Assembly: GCA_050735975.1 (NCBI GenBank)
Contig: JBOHVS010000211.1
Location: 1 to 19,883, forward strand
From: DATMBL01 sp050735975
GTDB lineage: Bacteria; Desulfobacterota; Binatia; UBA9968
Length of the DNA stretch: 19,883 nucleotides
Reading direction: 5' to 3'
Numbering within the stretch: the first letter of the stretch is position 1; every line of letters begins with the position of its first letter. The position numbers and the translations under genes were made by a program. The notes below the pieces were generated by a model that saw nothing but the letters and a program-made list of their open reading frames with translations, searched no databases and had not been told where the DNA came from. Positions 1-7,772 of the stretch are shown here, one piece after another.

Positions 1-34
1 CGCGGCGGGCGAGAATGAAATAATGCCCGGCCTG

Positions 35-931
35 CTAGTCCTTACTCTCGGATAACCACTCAGTCCCGGCCTGTTGCCGTTCCATTCGTAGCAGCGCAAT
101 TTGTTCGGAGATCAACCCGAGCATGAAAACGACGACGGATGTCGTTAGCAGAAATACGGACATATTCGTGAAGCGATGCTGAGTGACATACGTATAGAAG
201 TAATTCGCCAGGCCACTGATAAAAAAGAGCAGGCTCACCGGTAGAAAGACTCGAAACGGAGAAAATAACGTAGCGATCTTGGTTATAATCAACAAGAAGC
301 GAAGTCCGTCGGTGACGAGGCTGATCTTACTCTGCCCGGCCCTGTATAGAGACTGTACCGGCACATATTTGACCGTAAGACCCGAACGTAGAAAGGCCAT
401 CGTCAAGGTCGTCGGATACGAAAAGGTATTGGGTAAAAGATCGATAAAACGCAAAGCGTCGCGCCGCCACACGACGCGAAAACCTGAAGTGAGGTCCTTT
501 ACGTTAAACTTGGTTACGTACGAGGCGAGCAGGTTGTAGAAAATATTCGCGGCGTAGCGGTGAAATCGCAGCTTCGAGCCTTTTCCCCGCGCGCCGACAA
601 TCATATGGTAACGTTCGGCTTCCTCCAGAAGCCTGGGAATATCTTCGGGTCGATGCTGCCCATCGCCGTCCATCAAGATGAGCAACTTGCCTCGCGCGGC
701 GCGAATACCGGCTTTGACCGCAGCCCCGTTGCCGACATTGTACGGATGTCGGATAACGTTGGCCCCCTTATTTAGGGCGACGTCCGCGCTGCCGTCCGTC
801 GACCCGTCGTCGACGACCACAATCTCTGAGTTCGCGAGTTTTACCGCCTGAACCCTACTCAACAGATCAGGGAGATTTTCAGCTTCGTTGAAAACCGGAA
901 TTATGATTGAAATTCCGCAGGGATCAGCCAT
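35..931 (-). CDS. GT2 family polyprenyl-phosphate glycosyltransferase (DPM1/ArnC-like)
   Basis: A 298-residue membrane-anchored family 2 glycosyltransferase. By family knowledge it would move a sugar from a nucleotide donor to a lipid (polyprenyl phosphate) carrier on the cytoplasmic face. Visible motifs are the N-terminal IIIPVFNEAENL strand-loop at about residues 9-20, the VVVDDG donor-binding DDG at 41-43 and the metal-binding DGDGQH at 88-93. LTSGFRVV near 147 is typical of the DPM1/GT2 subgroup. Two hydrophobic segments near 225-250 and 260-285 anchor the C-terminus. The ATG overlaps the end of the upstream glycosyltransferase gene by 8 bases (924-931), which suggests translational coupling. 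The pair would fit a lipid-linked sugar donor (this enzyme) plus a GT39/GT-C user of that donor (the neighbour). The exact sugar cannot be told from the sequence. Confidence 0.9.
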   Translation of the reverse strand: MADPCGISIIIPVFNEAENLPDLLSRVQAVKLANSEIVVVDDGSTDGSADVALNKGANVIRHPYNVGNGAAVKAGIRAARGKLLILMDGDGQHRPEDIPRLLEEAERYHMIVGARGKGSKLRFHRYAANIFYNLLASYVTKFNVKDLTSGFRVVWRRDALRFIDLLPNTFSYPTTLTMAFLRSGLTVKYVPVQSLYRAGQSKISLVTDGLRFLLIITKIATLFSPFRVFLPVSLLFFISGLANYFYTYVTQHRFTNMSVFLLTTSVVVFMLGLISEQIALLRMERQQAGTEWLSESKD

Positions 932-2717
932 GCATTCTCAAAACGGAATATCCGCGGTCCCGGAACAGACTTTCGAGATGGTTCAAGGCAAAACGGTTCC
1001 ACAAGGACTGTTGTGGCGGGGTCAGGTTATCGCCGAGGAATCTTATTAGTAAATCCTCTCTAACCAACAGATGCGTTAGGTGTGTTTCTTTCAGCCGGCG
1101 GGCGATATCCGCCGGCTCTTTCGCTGACCGAATTGCCGCAATCAGCGCGCCCGGCAGTTCGCCGCCATCGTGAAAATAGTCCCGTTCGCAATAATACGCT
1201 CTTCGTCCGACAAAGAGAAGATAAATTTTAGCAGTGGAAGGGGTTTCTCGGTTCACGTACTGAAAGGCAGGATATTCGCCAAGCCTTTCAGTCAGGTAAG
1301 CTTCCCGATTTTCGTGCCCTAATACGTAACCCACCGGCGCCACCTCGCGGAAGTGGTGATACAGATAGGTCAGGTGCACTCCGGCAAAAAAAATCAGTCC
1401 GCCAAACAGGTAGGCGGGCCGCTTGAGACGCAGATAGATATTGAAGACAGCATACCCCAGCAATGCAACCAGCGGCGGAACAATGACAAGGATGTAGCGA
1501 ACTCGCAGATCGACCAGAAAAATGGCATAGGCCAGAAACAAGACCGCGAAGCTGAACAGAATCTTTTTTTCCTCCCCCCACTTCCCTTTAAACGCCCAAG
1601 GCAGCAGGAGAATCAAAATCGGACTCAGGACCCCGTCGAAGTATTGCGGCCTGTCGTCCTGACCCAAAAAAAATAGACGCAAAGGCAAGCCCGCGATCTC
1701 CCACCCGCTTTCACCATACAAAAGCTGCCTCCGGGCGAAAATCCCCATTTCGGCGTAACTCTGGGCGGCTTCTACTATTCTTCCCACTCCGCCCTGCCGT
1801 GGAAACAGCCCCGCAAAGTGCGGGAAAAACGGGTTTCCCGTTTGCACGTAATTTTTGCTTAGCCATGGAAGAAAAGGCAACAACGCGAAACCGCCAAAGA
1901 CTACGATCTCCGAACCAATCTTGGCGAGCCCTCGTTTGGGTTCGTTGGCCAAAGCGAAGGCGAAAAGAAAAGACACCAGCAGCAAAACGACGAGCCCGTT
2001 CGGCTTCGTCGAGACGGCAAATCCGGCCGAGAGGGCGGAGAAAATCAACCAACGGTTAGCGCCCTTTTCCTCCCGCCACCTAAGGAGGCAAAGCAACGCC
2101 GCGGTTGAATAGAAGGTTATGCCCAAATCAACGTAAGCCCAGTGGCTCAAGCGCAGCACAGCCGGAATGGAAATATAAAAGAAAAACCCAAGAAGCCCAT
2201 ACACCGCGTTCATCCGGCGAGACAGATACGCGTAGATCAGGAAACCCGTGAGCAGACCGAAAAACCCATGAACGAGCTTCGGAGCAAAATCCAACCCCCA
2301 GTACAACCAGGGCGTAAAGAGCATGTCGAGGAGCATAGGATAGTAGGAGTAAGGAGCGATGGGAACCTCGATGATCCGTCCGGCCTGGACGTAAAGCCGG
2401 GGAATCGCAAGATGGTGGGTCAACTCGTCCCGAGCCGTGGGCGGAACCAGGCCAAGAGCCGCCTCGGCAACGAGAATGAAGAGTATCAAGAGCCAGATCG
2501 CGCGCCCAAGCCAGTTCGTTTCTCGCGCCGCAGCAAAAAAATGATAGAAAAAAAAAGCCAAGCTTCCGGCGAGAACCACGGCTATACTGGAATTAAGCAA
2601 CGGACTGTGCACGTATCCCGCGAGCCCGGCAAGAAAGTAAACGGTGCCGACGGCGCCGAGGAGTAAACCGACAAGGCAGGTTCCAAACAATAGATTTGAA
2701 TAGCGTTCTTCCATCAT
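924..2717 (-). CDS. GT39/PMT-type multispanning glycosyltransferase (GT-C fold)
   Basis: A 597-residue polytopic membrane protein with about a dozen hydrophobic segments in the first 450 residues and a soluble C-terminal tail. Its signature is TARDELTHHLAIPRLY at about 95-109: an acidic DE pair in the first extracytoplasmic loop followed by His, as in the GT39/ArnT/PMT superfamily that uses lipid-linked sugars outside the membrane. The acceptor is unknown. The start has two consecutive ATG codons (2717 and 2714) directly preceded by GAGG, so either may be used. The 3' end overlaps the GT2 gene that probably makes its donor. The assignment as a phospholipid-carrier-dependent glycosyltransferase is firm at superfamily level only. 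Confidence 0.85.
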   Translation of the reverse strand: MMEERYSNLLFGTCLVGLLLGAVGTVYFLAGLAGYVHSPLLNSSIAVVLAGSLAFFFYHFFAAARETNWLGRAIWLLILFILVAEAALGLVPPTARDELTHHLAIPRLYVQAGRIIEVPIAPYSYYPMLLDMLFTPWLYWGLDFAPKLVHGFFGLLTGFLIYAYLSRRMNAVYGLLGFFFYISIPAVLRLSHWAYVDLGITFYSTAALLCLLRWREEKGANRWLIFSALSAGFAVSTKPNGLVVLLLVSFLFAFALANEPKRGLAKIGSEIVVFGGFALLPFLPWLSKNYVQTGNPFFPHFAGLFPRQGGVGRIVEAAQSYAEMGIFARRQLLYGESGWEIAGLPLRLFFLGQDDRPQYFDGVLSPILILLLPWAFKGKWGEEKKILFSFAVLFLAYAIFLVDLRVRYILVIVPPLVALLGYAVFNIYLRLKRPAYLFGGLIFFAGVHLTYLYHHFREVAPVGYVLGHENREAYLTERLGEYPAFQYVNRETPSTAKIYLLFVGRRAYYCERDYFHDGGELPGALIAAIRSAKEPADIARRLKETHLTHLLVREDLLIRFLGDNLTPPQQSLWNRFALNHLESLFRDRGYSVLRMHG

Positions 2718-2905
2718 CCTCGACGACCGTCCGGGTTGAAGCCGTTTGCACCCTCGGGGAAGACGATCCCGGCCACCTTTTTCCGGTCGATGCGATCGCC
2801 GGCGCTATAGTTGGGAGTACTTCGAATCAGCAGCAAAACGTTGACGGTGTAACCGGGCCTAAGAAACGGTTCGACACCCGGTTCCCCGGCTTGGGACGGA
2901 ACCAC
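2714..2905 (-). CDS. Possible small ORF, unrecognised (63 aa)
   Basis: A GTG-started 63-codon reading frame fills the gap between the lipoyl-domain gene and the GT39 gene. Its TGA overlaps the GT39 start in an ATGA arrangement (2714-2717), the usual sign of coupled translation and the only real support. The product is Gly/Pro/Arg-rich, has no recognisable domain or signal, and no good Shine-Dalgarno is seen. It may be chance or the remnant of a decayed gene. Confidence 0.15.
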   Translation of the reverse strand: MVPSQAGEPGVEPFLRPGYTVNVLLLIRSTPNYSAGDRIDRKKVAGIVFPEGANGFNPDGRRG

Positions 2906-2937
2906 ATTTCTCCGAGAGCGGAGGTTTTGAATTACGC

Positions 2938-3185
2938 TCAGCTTTCCTTTTCGATCACGGCTACAATGGAGCCGAACTTCACGAAGTCACCTCCCGCGCC
3001 GCGATTTCTTTCAGCCGTCCTTCATCCGGGGACTCGATCTCGACGTTGACCTTGTCGGTTTCGACTTCCAGAAGCGCTTCCCCTTTTTGAACTTCGGCCT
3101 CGTCCGTCTTCAGCCAACGCAGAATTCTGACTTCGTCGCTCTCATCGCTGGAGCCCAGGCGGGGAATCGTGACTTCCTTCTTCAT
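2938..3185 (-). pseudogene. Stand-alone lipoyl domain protein, frameshifted by one base
   Basis: The intact frame (2979-3185, 68 codons) starts MKKEVTIPRL and carries ETDKVNVEIESP, the lipoyl-attachment hairpin with target Lys45. The Lys is not in the biotin-type MKM context. After about residue 64 the frame runs into a stop, but the next frame continues with GDFVKFGSIVAVIEKES and a stop at 2938. That is the expected last two strands of a lipoyl domain (E-G-D-x-V-x-x-G-x-x-V-A-x-I-E). Adding one G near 2990-2991 restores a textbook 82-residue domain of the kind found at the N-terminus of 2-oxo-acid dehydrogenase E2 subunits. The ATG lies 4 nt after the GST-like gene's stop, so the two are probably co-transcribed. 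The lesion could be a true mutation or an assembly error. Confidence 0.75.
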
Positions 3186-3189
3186 CGAC

Positions 3190-3789
3190 CTATAACGACT
3201 GAGCCGCGAAGCTGTCCGCCAGAGAACTCAGTTTCAAGCTCTGGCGCATGTTTTCCATGAACGCATGGAGGTTTTTATAGTTCGCCGGTATATCGTACTT
3301 CACGGTCGTATAGAGGTAGTGAAGCTGGGAAAAAATGGCGATATCGGCGATCGTCATGCGATCAAAGATAAATTTCTTGCCGGAATACATTTGATCCAAG
3401 GTCTTGAAATGGACGGCCCATTCCTCCTCGGCTTTCTTGCGCGCCTCCGGAGTTTCGGCACGGCGCATCGCGTGGTTGGCATGAATCAGAACTTCATCCG
3501 ACCAATCTTCCAGCGCCAAGCAAAGCCCCTTGTTCACCGCGCCCTCCGGATAGATGCTGCTCCCGGAATGCTTTTCCTCCAATAAAGCCGAGATGACGGT
3601 CGAGTCGATGACGCACCGACCGTTGTAGTCCATGGACGGGACTTTTCTTTGCCCGGTGTACTCAACCAGCGATTTGCGGTCGTCTTTGCGCACATCGACG
3701 ATCTCGTAAGGAAGTTTCTTCATCGCGAGAACCACCCTGACCTTCTCGCAAAACATCGAAGTCTGAGATTGAAACAATCGCAGCGCCAT
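3190..3789 (-). CDS. Glutathione S-transferase family protein
   Basis: A 199-residue protein with the two-domain GST layout. The N-terminal thioredoxin-like half has SQTSMFCEKVR at 8-18 (Ser11/Cys14 in the usual active-site loop), the cis-proline KVPSM at 49-53 and the glutathione-binding IDST at 61-64. The helical C-terminal half contains FDRMTIADIAIF near 142-153, the conserved N-capping box of GST folding. Cys/Ser instead of Tyr in the active site fits beta/omega/theta-like or stringent-starvation-like GSTs; the substrate is unknown. The start is well supported: AGGAGG lies about 7 nt before the ATG. It is the first gene of a minus-strand run continuing with the lipoyl-domain gene 4 nt away. 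A cytoplasmic detoxification or thiol-transfer role is inferred from the family only. Confidence 0.88.
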   Translation of the reverse strand: MALRLFQSQTSMFCEKVRVVLAMKKLPYEIVDVRKDDRKSLVEYTGQRKVPSMDYNGRCVIDSTVISALLEEKHSGSSIYPEGAVNKGLCLALEDWSDEVLIHANHAMRRAETPEARKKAEEEWAVHFKTLDQMYSGKKFIFDRMTIADIAIFSQLHYLYTTVKYDIPANYKNLHAFMENMRQSLKLSSLADSFAAQSL

Positions 3790-3841
3790 AATTTATTCCT
3801 CCTCTTCTTTCAGGTTGAATTGATCCCATTACAGGCCACCG

Positions 3842-3869
3842 GCTCCCTGCTCCCCGCCCCTTGCTATCC
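3842..3869. repeat. Heptad repeat locus A
   Basis: Four consecutive 7-bp units beginning GCTCCCT and GCTCCCC lie in the 319-bp gap before the GST-like gene. On the other strand they read as the AGGGAGC/AAGGGGC type seen at loci C to F. No gene is seen in the rest of the gap. Confidence 0.6.
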
Positions 3870-4006
3870 GCCGGCGTCATGCTTTTAGCAAAGTTCCGCT
3901 ACGGGCCTGATTCTAGAAGGGAATGAGAGAGCTTGCAACAAAATTGTCTCATTTCTTCGGAGCTTGTTGACCTAGTTTACCTTCACAAGTATTCTTCTCC
4001 AGCTGC

Positions 4007-4075
4007 TTATAGCATATGGCTCATAGCGTATGGTTTCCTTGGTTCCATTTACATGCCATTAGCTATCAGCATATC
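4007..4075. repeat. Heptad repeat locus B, inverted arrays
   Basis: Four units of form NNATRGC (TTATAGC, then ATATGGC, with two more) occupy 4007-4034. Three units of the reverse-complement type (GCCATTA first) occupy 4055-4075. The two arrays face each other across about 20 bp. The locus ends 34 bp before the start codon of the small CxxC protein, so it lies in that gene's probable leader or promoter. Confidence 0.65.
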
Positions 4076-4108
4076 TTTCAACGGCCTGTTGGAATTAAGA
4101 GGAGCGCG

Positions 4109-4318
4109 ATGGCGAAATACCTTCAATGCAGCGAGTGCGGCAAGCTGGCTTTCTACTACGACGATTACGTAGGAACGGAAAAACCCTTTTACAAGCGGTA
4201 TATGCGCTACCCCGAAGGGGAAACGAAGTACGAGCCGCCCCGATGCTTCAACTGCGGCGGAGTACCGCGCCTGATTCACGAGCTCATCAAGGAAGAAAAG
4301 CCCGCCGCCAAGCACTGA
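4109..4318 (+). CDS. Small zinc-ribbon-like protein (two CxxC)
   Basis: A 69-residue protein starting MAKYLQCSECG. The cysteines are paired as CSEC (7-10) and CFNC (46-49), the layout of a zinc ribbon. The intervening segment is rich in Tyr and charged residues and the tail is Lys-rich. The start was chosen at 4109 because AAGAGGAG lies 4 nt upstream; a longer in-frame ORF begins at 4016 but would run through repeat locus B and has no ribosome site. No family name is recognised. A metal-binding or nucleic-acid-binding role is inferred from the CxxC pairs alone. It stands alone on the plus strand between minus-strand genes. Confidence 0.7.
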   Translation: MAKYLQCSECGKLAFYYDDYVGTEKPFYKRYMRYPEGETKYEPPRCFNCGGVPRLIHELIKEEKPAAKH

Positions 4319-4478
4319 CCGCCAAAGCCGAAGCATCGGTGGCACCCGGATTTTTCCGGTGACCCGCAAAATCCCCTGGCCGACAACTTAGCTCTTTAAA
4401 GTTTCCAGGCGCCACGCAAATTCACTCGTTCTAGAGCATTTTGTCCAGCGCGTCCCCCAGGAGGGACGACCTACTGTC

Positions 4479-4982
4479 CTACGTACGTTGGGTCCGGCTC
4501 AAATAGGTCCACATCACTATGTACGCCGTGATGATGCAGAGGTAATTCGCGATGACAAAGGACGGCGTCGCCCACGAGATACCATTAACGAACGGCGTCG
4601 GAAAGGGCCATAAAAACGGCGTCGGAAAATAACTCTCCACGTGCGTCGGGATGTCGCAGACGATGTGCAAACCCCAGGCGCCGAGAAGCCACGGCGGCGA
4701 TTTTTTAATGATCCAGATTAGGAAAAACGTCACAAGCCAGACGATCAAGCTGTGAGTTACGTTGTACGAATAGAAGACGTAAGCGGGTAAGATAGAGAGC
4801 GCCGGAGGGCCCGATAGCTCGCCGGCCAGCCGGCTTACTATCCAATCTGGATGAGTAACGTGGAAAAGGCCGAAAGACAATAGATCCGGCGCCATCCCGA
4901 CGAGCAGTCCGGCGAAGAATTTCCTCCGCCCCTGAGGGCCAAACGGTAGGCCGCCCCACAGCCCGTGGGCAAGGACGTCCAT
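4479..4982 (-). CDS. YdjM/DUF457-like membrane-bound metal-dependent hydrolase
   Basis: A 167-residue integral membrane protein with about four hydrophobic segments. The conserved polar residues match the YdjM/DUF457 family of predicted membrane-bound metal-dependent hydrolases: DVLAHG (His6), GMAPDLLS (Asp33), NVTHSL (His77) and GLHIVCDIPTH (His106, Asp110, His114). Most characterised relatives lack a known substrate. The ATG at 4982 directly abuts a perfect 21-bp tandem duplication and has no visible Shine-Dalgarno, so expression may be weak or the leader may have been recently rearranged. It may be co-directional with, but is not clearly in an operon with, the antiporter gene 117 bp upstream. 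Confidence 0.75.
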   Translation of the reverse strand: MDVLAHGLWGGLPFGPQGRRKFFAGLLVGMAPDLLSFGLFHVTHPDWIVSRLAGELSGPPALSILPAYVFYSYNVTHSLIVWLVTFFLIWIIKKSPPWLLGAWGLHIVCDIPTHVESYFPTPFLWPFPTPFVNGISWATPSFVIANYLCIITAYIVMWTYLSRTQRT

Positions 4983-5024
4983 GCTACTGTTTCATAGTCA
5001 ACGGCTACTGTTTCATAGTCAACG
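4983..5024. repeat. Perfect 21-bp tandem duplication
   Basis: Two identical, adjacent 21-bp copies start at 4983 and 5004, each beginning GCTACTGTTTCATAG. They form the 5' leader of the YdjM-like gene. On the minus strand each copy carries a TTGACT hexamer and a three-codon ATG-AAA-CAG-TAG mini-ORF. Confidence 0.95.
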
Positions 5025-5099
5025 TTCGCTGAACCAAGTATTCACTTCCACAGTCTATCCGGAATCGTTGGCAACGAAAATAAACCGGTTCGGGTTCCC

Positions 5100-6293
5100 T
5101 CATTTTTCTTTAGCCGTGTGCGGTCCCCGCGCTACGGAGAACATGCCGAGCACGGATTGCCGAGAATCTCTTTTCAGCACAAACAATCCGACGGCAAGAA
5201 TGATGTAAAGAAAAGAGTAATAATATCTAAAGGCCGGATCGGGGATAACCAGTTGTGTCGAGAAAAGAACGAAAATGATGCCTGCTTCGGTAAGGCTAAA
5301 GGAGAGATTGACCAGGATTGCGACCGCGAACAGCGACTGCGCCGCCGTGAGCAAGATCTCCTCAGCCTGGCGCGCGTCCATCTCCATGGGCCCCAGCCGA
5401 CCGGCCGATATGGCGTACACGACCGGAAGCATACCGATCAGCAGGGTCCATTGATTAACCTTGGAGGAAATCAAGGTCCCCATGCTCGCTCCCGGATTGC
5501 CGCGGAGAGCAAAAAGAATGGCGACAATAAACTCGGGAGATTCAGACGCCAGGGGCGCCAGCCACTGTACCAGGATGAATTCTTCGATGCCGAAGGTTCT
5601 GCCCGTCGCCAAAAGACCTTCGGCGAAAGGTTCGGCTGAGATGAAAATCGTATAGCCTGAAAACAGGAACAGAGCCATCGTCGTCACCCTGCGAGCGTTG
5701 GTGCCCCAGCCGGCAATTATTTCGCTCGGTCCTTCCAGTTCCGGTTCCACATGAGCAGCCCTGGATGCGGCGCGCACATAAAAAGCGAAAATGGTAATGA
5801 AGATTGCCGCATCCATGAGGTCCAACCGCTCTTTGAACGGAATGAAAAACGAATAAATCGTGGCCAAACCCAAATAGAAAATCTCGATCCTGTGAGAAGG
5901 TTCCAGTTCGACGGTTTTTTTCTTTGTCTTTAGCCAGTAGGTAAAAACGACAGCCGCCCAGCCCACGCCGATCAGCAGCCGGTTGGCGCCCGTCATATTG
6001 GCTGTGGCGTAAGCTGTGTACTGCGGGTCCTTCCCGGCCATCCAGGCAAAGTACATATCGACGGCATATTCCGGAAGCACCGCGATGAGGGCCAATAAAG
6101 CTAAGGCCAGCGACTGCGATATTTCGAGCTGCGCCAGTTCAGCCGCCCAGGAGAGCATAAACGCGGCGCCAAAGATCGCCAGTCCGGCGCTCAGCGCTTC
6201 CGATTCAGGCGCTAGATGAACACCCGAAAGACGAATCACGACCCATTGCAGACAGAGCAAAACCGATGAAACCATCCAAAGCCGATTCGCCAT
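5100..6293 (-). CDS. Ca2+:cation antiporter superfamily protein (sodium/calcium exchanger-like)
   Basis: A 397-residue polytopic inner-membrane protein with ten or so hydrophobic segments. The two inverted alpha repeats of the CaCA superfamily are clear. Repeat 1 has ALIAVLPEYAVD around 68-79 followed by ATANMTGANRLLIG at about 96-109. Repeat 2 has LAPLASESPEFIVAIL around 245-260 followed by GTLISSKVNQWTLLIG at 272-287. The acidic residue in each repeat (PEY near 75, PEF near 254) is the ion-coordinating position in the family. Expected role: cation/proton or sodium/calcium exchange. A strong AGGAGG precedes the ATG. The ion specificity cannot be read from the sequence. Confidence 0.87.
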   Translation of the reverse strand: MANRLWMVSSVLLCLQWVVIRLSGVHLAPESEALSAGLAIFGAAFMLSWAAELAQLEISQSLALALLALIAVLPEYAVDMYFAWMAGKDPQYTAYATANMTGANRLLIGVGWAAVVFTYWLKTKKKTVELEPSHRIEIFYLGLATIYSFFIPFKERLDLMDAAIFITIFAFYVRAASRAAHVEPELEGPSEIIAGWGTNARRVTTMALFLFSGYTIFISAEPFAEGLLATGRTFGIEEFILVQWLAPLASESPEFIVAILFALRGNPGASMGTLISSKVNQWTLLIGMLPVVYAISAGRLGPMEMDARQAEEILLTAAQSLFAVAILVNLSFSLTEAGIIFVLFSTQLVIPDPAFRYYYSFLYIILAVGLFVLKRDSRQSVLGMFSVARGPHTAKEK

Positions 6294-6369
6294 TAAATCC
6301 TCCTGATGTGGCGGTTTGGTCCCCGTTTATTTCCTATAGACCAGCATGAATGTCAATGCCGGGAAAAAT

Positions 6370-6496
6370 GCAAAGAGCAAAGGGCAGAGATCAGAAGTCG
6401 GACGTCAGAGATCAGCAAACATATCCGCGATTCGCAATCCGCAATTAGATCTCACTGGCTCCGGCTCCTTGCTTCGGTTTTTCAGCAGGTTGTTAG
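6370..6496. repeat. Heptad repeat locus C with 19-bp edge motif
   Basis: Seven in-register 7-bp units run from 6370 to 6418 (GCAAAGA, GCAAAGG, then TCAGAAG-type). Three GCRATYC-type units occupy 6427-6447, followed by reverse-complement GCTCCTT-type units to 6477. The locus closes on the minus strand with CTAACAACCTGCTGAAAAA (6478-6496), the 19-bp edge also found at loci E and F. It lies in the 393-bp gap between the antiporter start and the next plus-strand gene. Confidence 0.75.
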
Positions 6497-6542
6497 AGCG
6501 CGATTCCAAATAGGGCAGAGACATGAGCGATCACCGTACAAG

Positions 6543-6598
6543 AAAGCCCAACCATTTCAAGCCCCGCGAGTTTCCTTCACGGGCAGCTCTCGGGCTTT
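6543..6598 (+). other. Hairpin-rich leader segment with terminator-like end
   Basis: AAAGCCC (6543-6549) pairs with GGGCTTT (6592-6598), which runs into a T5 tract. The enclosed stretch holds an imperfect GCCCCG/CGGGC stem at about 6561-6584. It lies about 90 bp ahead of the secreted-protein gene. It could be a leader attenuator, or a terminator for unseen transcription. Confidence 0.3.
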
Positions 6599-6686
6599 TT
6601 GCTTTGAGCGCAAAAGGCAAGGGATTTGACGTTTGACTTCCAGGTGGTGTTTATAGGAAGGTGCCATCGGGCAAGAACAAGAACTC

Positions 6687-7190
6687 ATGATAATCGGCAT
6701 TATACTGGTCTGGCTGATGTTTCTAGGCATTGGTGAGGCAGCGGCAGAGTGGGAGAACCGCGTTTTCCTGAAGGGATTGCGTAGTCTCACGGTCATCGTT
6801 GAGGCGAAGTCCTGCGAGGCTTATGGAACGCTCGAATCTAGAGTGAAGACAGATACGGAGTCGGCACTTCGACAGAGTGGAATTAAAGTCTTAGCGGGCT
6901 TGAAACCCGAGATTGGTAATACCAGGTTAGCCATCATCATCGGGTGTTATAGTGCCAAAGAGCCGAGCACGAACACGATTGCTTTTTTCACTGGGGTCGA
7001 GGTTGGTCAATTCATCCCATGGTCTGATAAATCTTCCAAGGTATCGCCAGTGCTGGTTATGACATGGAGAACGGGTATCGCCGTGGGTATCACGAACGCT
7101 AAAGCTATTGACGAGGATATCAGGAAATATACCAGAGACAGGGTCACTGAGTTTATAAAAGCATGGCTTTCCGTGAACCCAAGGAAATAA
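6687..7190 (+). CDS. Secreted or membrane-tethered protein of unknown function
   Basis: A 167-residue protein with a hydrophobic N-terminus (about residues 2-20, ending GIGEAAAEW) that reads as a signal peptide or single anchor. Ala-Ala-Ala near 18-20 is a plausible cleavage region. The mature part has a beta-strand segment LRSLTVIVEA, an amphipathic stretch (about 48-64) with the pattern of proteins that begin a domain after a signal peptide, then alternating hydrophobic strands. There is one Cys pair (C43, C87) but no lipobox, and no domain is recognised. The gene stands alone in an accessory stretch. An alternative start at Met10 would shorten the signal peptide. Its codon use looks more relaxed than that of the housekeeping genes in the window. 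Confidence 0.6.
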   Translation: MIIGIILVWLMFLGIGEAAAEWENRVFLKGLRSLTVIVEAKSCEAYGTLESRVKTDTESALRQSGIKVLAGLKPEIGNTRLAIIIGCYSAKEPSTNTIAFFTGVEVGQFIPWSDKSSKVSPVLVMTWRTGIAVGITNAKAIDEDIRKYTRDRVTEFIKAWLSVNPRK

Positions 7191-7285
7191 CCGCGCCCTG
7201 CAAATGCTAAGCGGGAAGAGCCGGCGATGCAAAGCAAGTTTCCTCGGAGCGACCGAAACTAGTAAGGTAGGTCAAGCTGAATGAG

Positions 7286-7546
7286 TTAGATATGCGCAGG
7301 ACTGACTTTCAGGCGAAATCCTTCTTTCTTTTGAAGGTACGAGACAATACGAAAGAGGTTGCGTGCTTGTGGGTTACCGCGCTGACCAAGCATCCGCATG
7401 AGGCTCTTGGGTGATTTGTGTGTCACGCCGGCAAGCTCTTCAAAGCCCACGGTTGCGTTGATGTAGTCTCGTAGCACGGTCTTTCCTGTCTCTACGTCGC
7501 CTGAAGGGGACCACCACACACAACCCCACGTAGGCTCCTGCCCCAC
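7286..7546 (-). pseudogene. 5'-truncated HTH antitoxin-like gene (COG3636-type)
   Basis: From about residue 17 the frame reads as a helix-turn-helix protein of the putative addiction-module antidote type: GDVETGKTVLRDYINATVG, then KSPKSLMRMLGQRGNP, then ARNLFRIVSYLQKKEG. In intact relatives a further 25 to 30 residues of helical N-terminus precede the DVETGK segment. Here they are replaced by unrelated Trp- and Pro-rich sequence, and the frame closes at a stop near 7580 upstream. The listed start is a GTG without a clear ribosome site. No RelE/HigB-like toxin partner is visible on either side. This is best read as a remnant whose 5' part and partner were lost. A functional short protein from an internal start is possible but less likely. 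Confidence 0.55.
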
Positions 7547-7772
7547 TGGAAAGAAGTCAGACTGAACTAGCCGGAAATTCTAGCAAAACTAGCCCAGCCC
7601 AGTAGAGGGCATAAATCGCCACAAGGACAACCCGCCGGAGACCCCCCCGACAAGGCCGGAGTCGCCTGCGTGCTTCGAAATTCCGTTGCCAAGGGGTCCC
7701 TTCCGGCAGCTTTTAAGAGTCCCCGGCGGCCCTGGAGCCAGAAACTCGGTGCCGGGGGAAGCCGAGAACAAC

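Noticed and set aside
2142..2666. Long plus-strand open frame opposite the GT39 gene
   Set aside because: It lies fully antisense to a well-supported membrane protein gene and encodes Lys/Arg/Glu-rich shadow sequence with no motif.
4336..4364. Terminator after the small CxxC gene
   Set aside because: The CCGGA/TCCGG hairpin has only a short stem and no T-tract after it.
7196..7280. GATGCAAAGC followed by a hairpin and GGTAGGT, recalling the 3' half of c-di-GMP-I riboswitches
   Set aside because: The conserved 5' half and the tetraloop receptor are not found, and no plus-strand gene starts close downstream.
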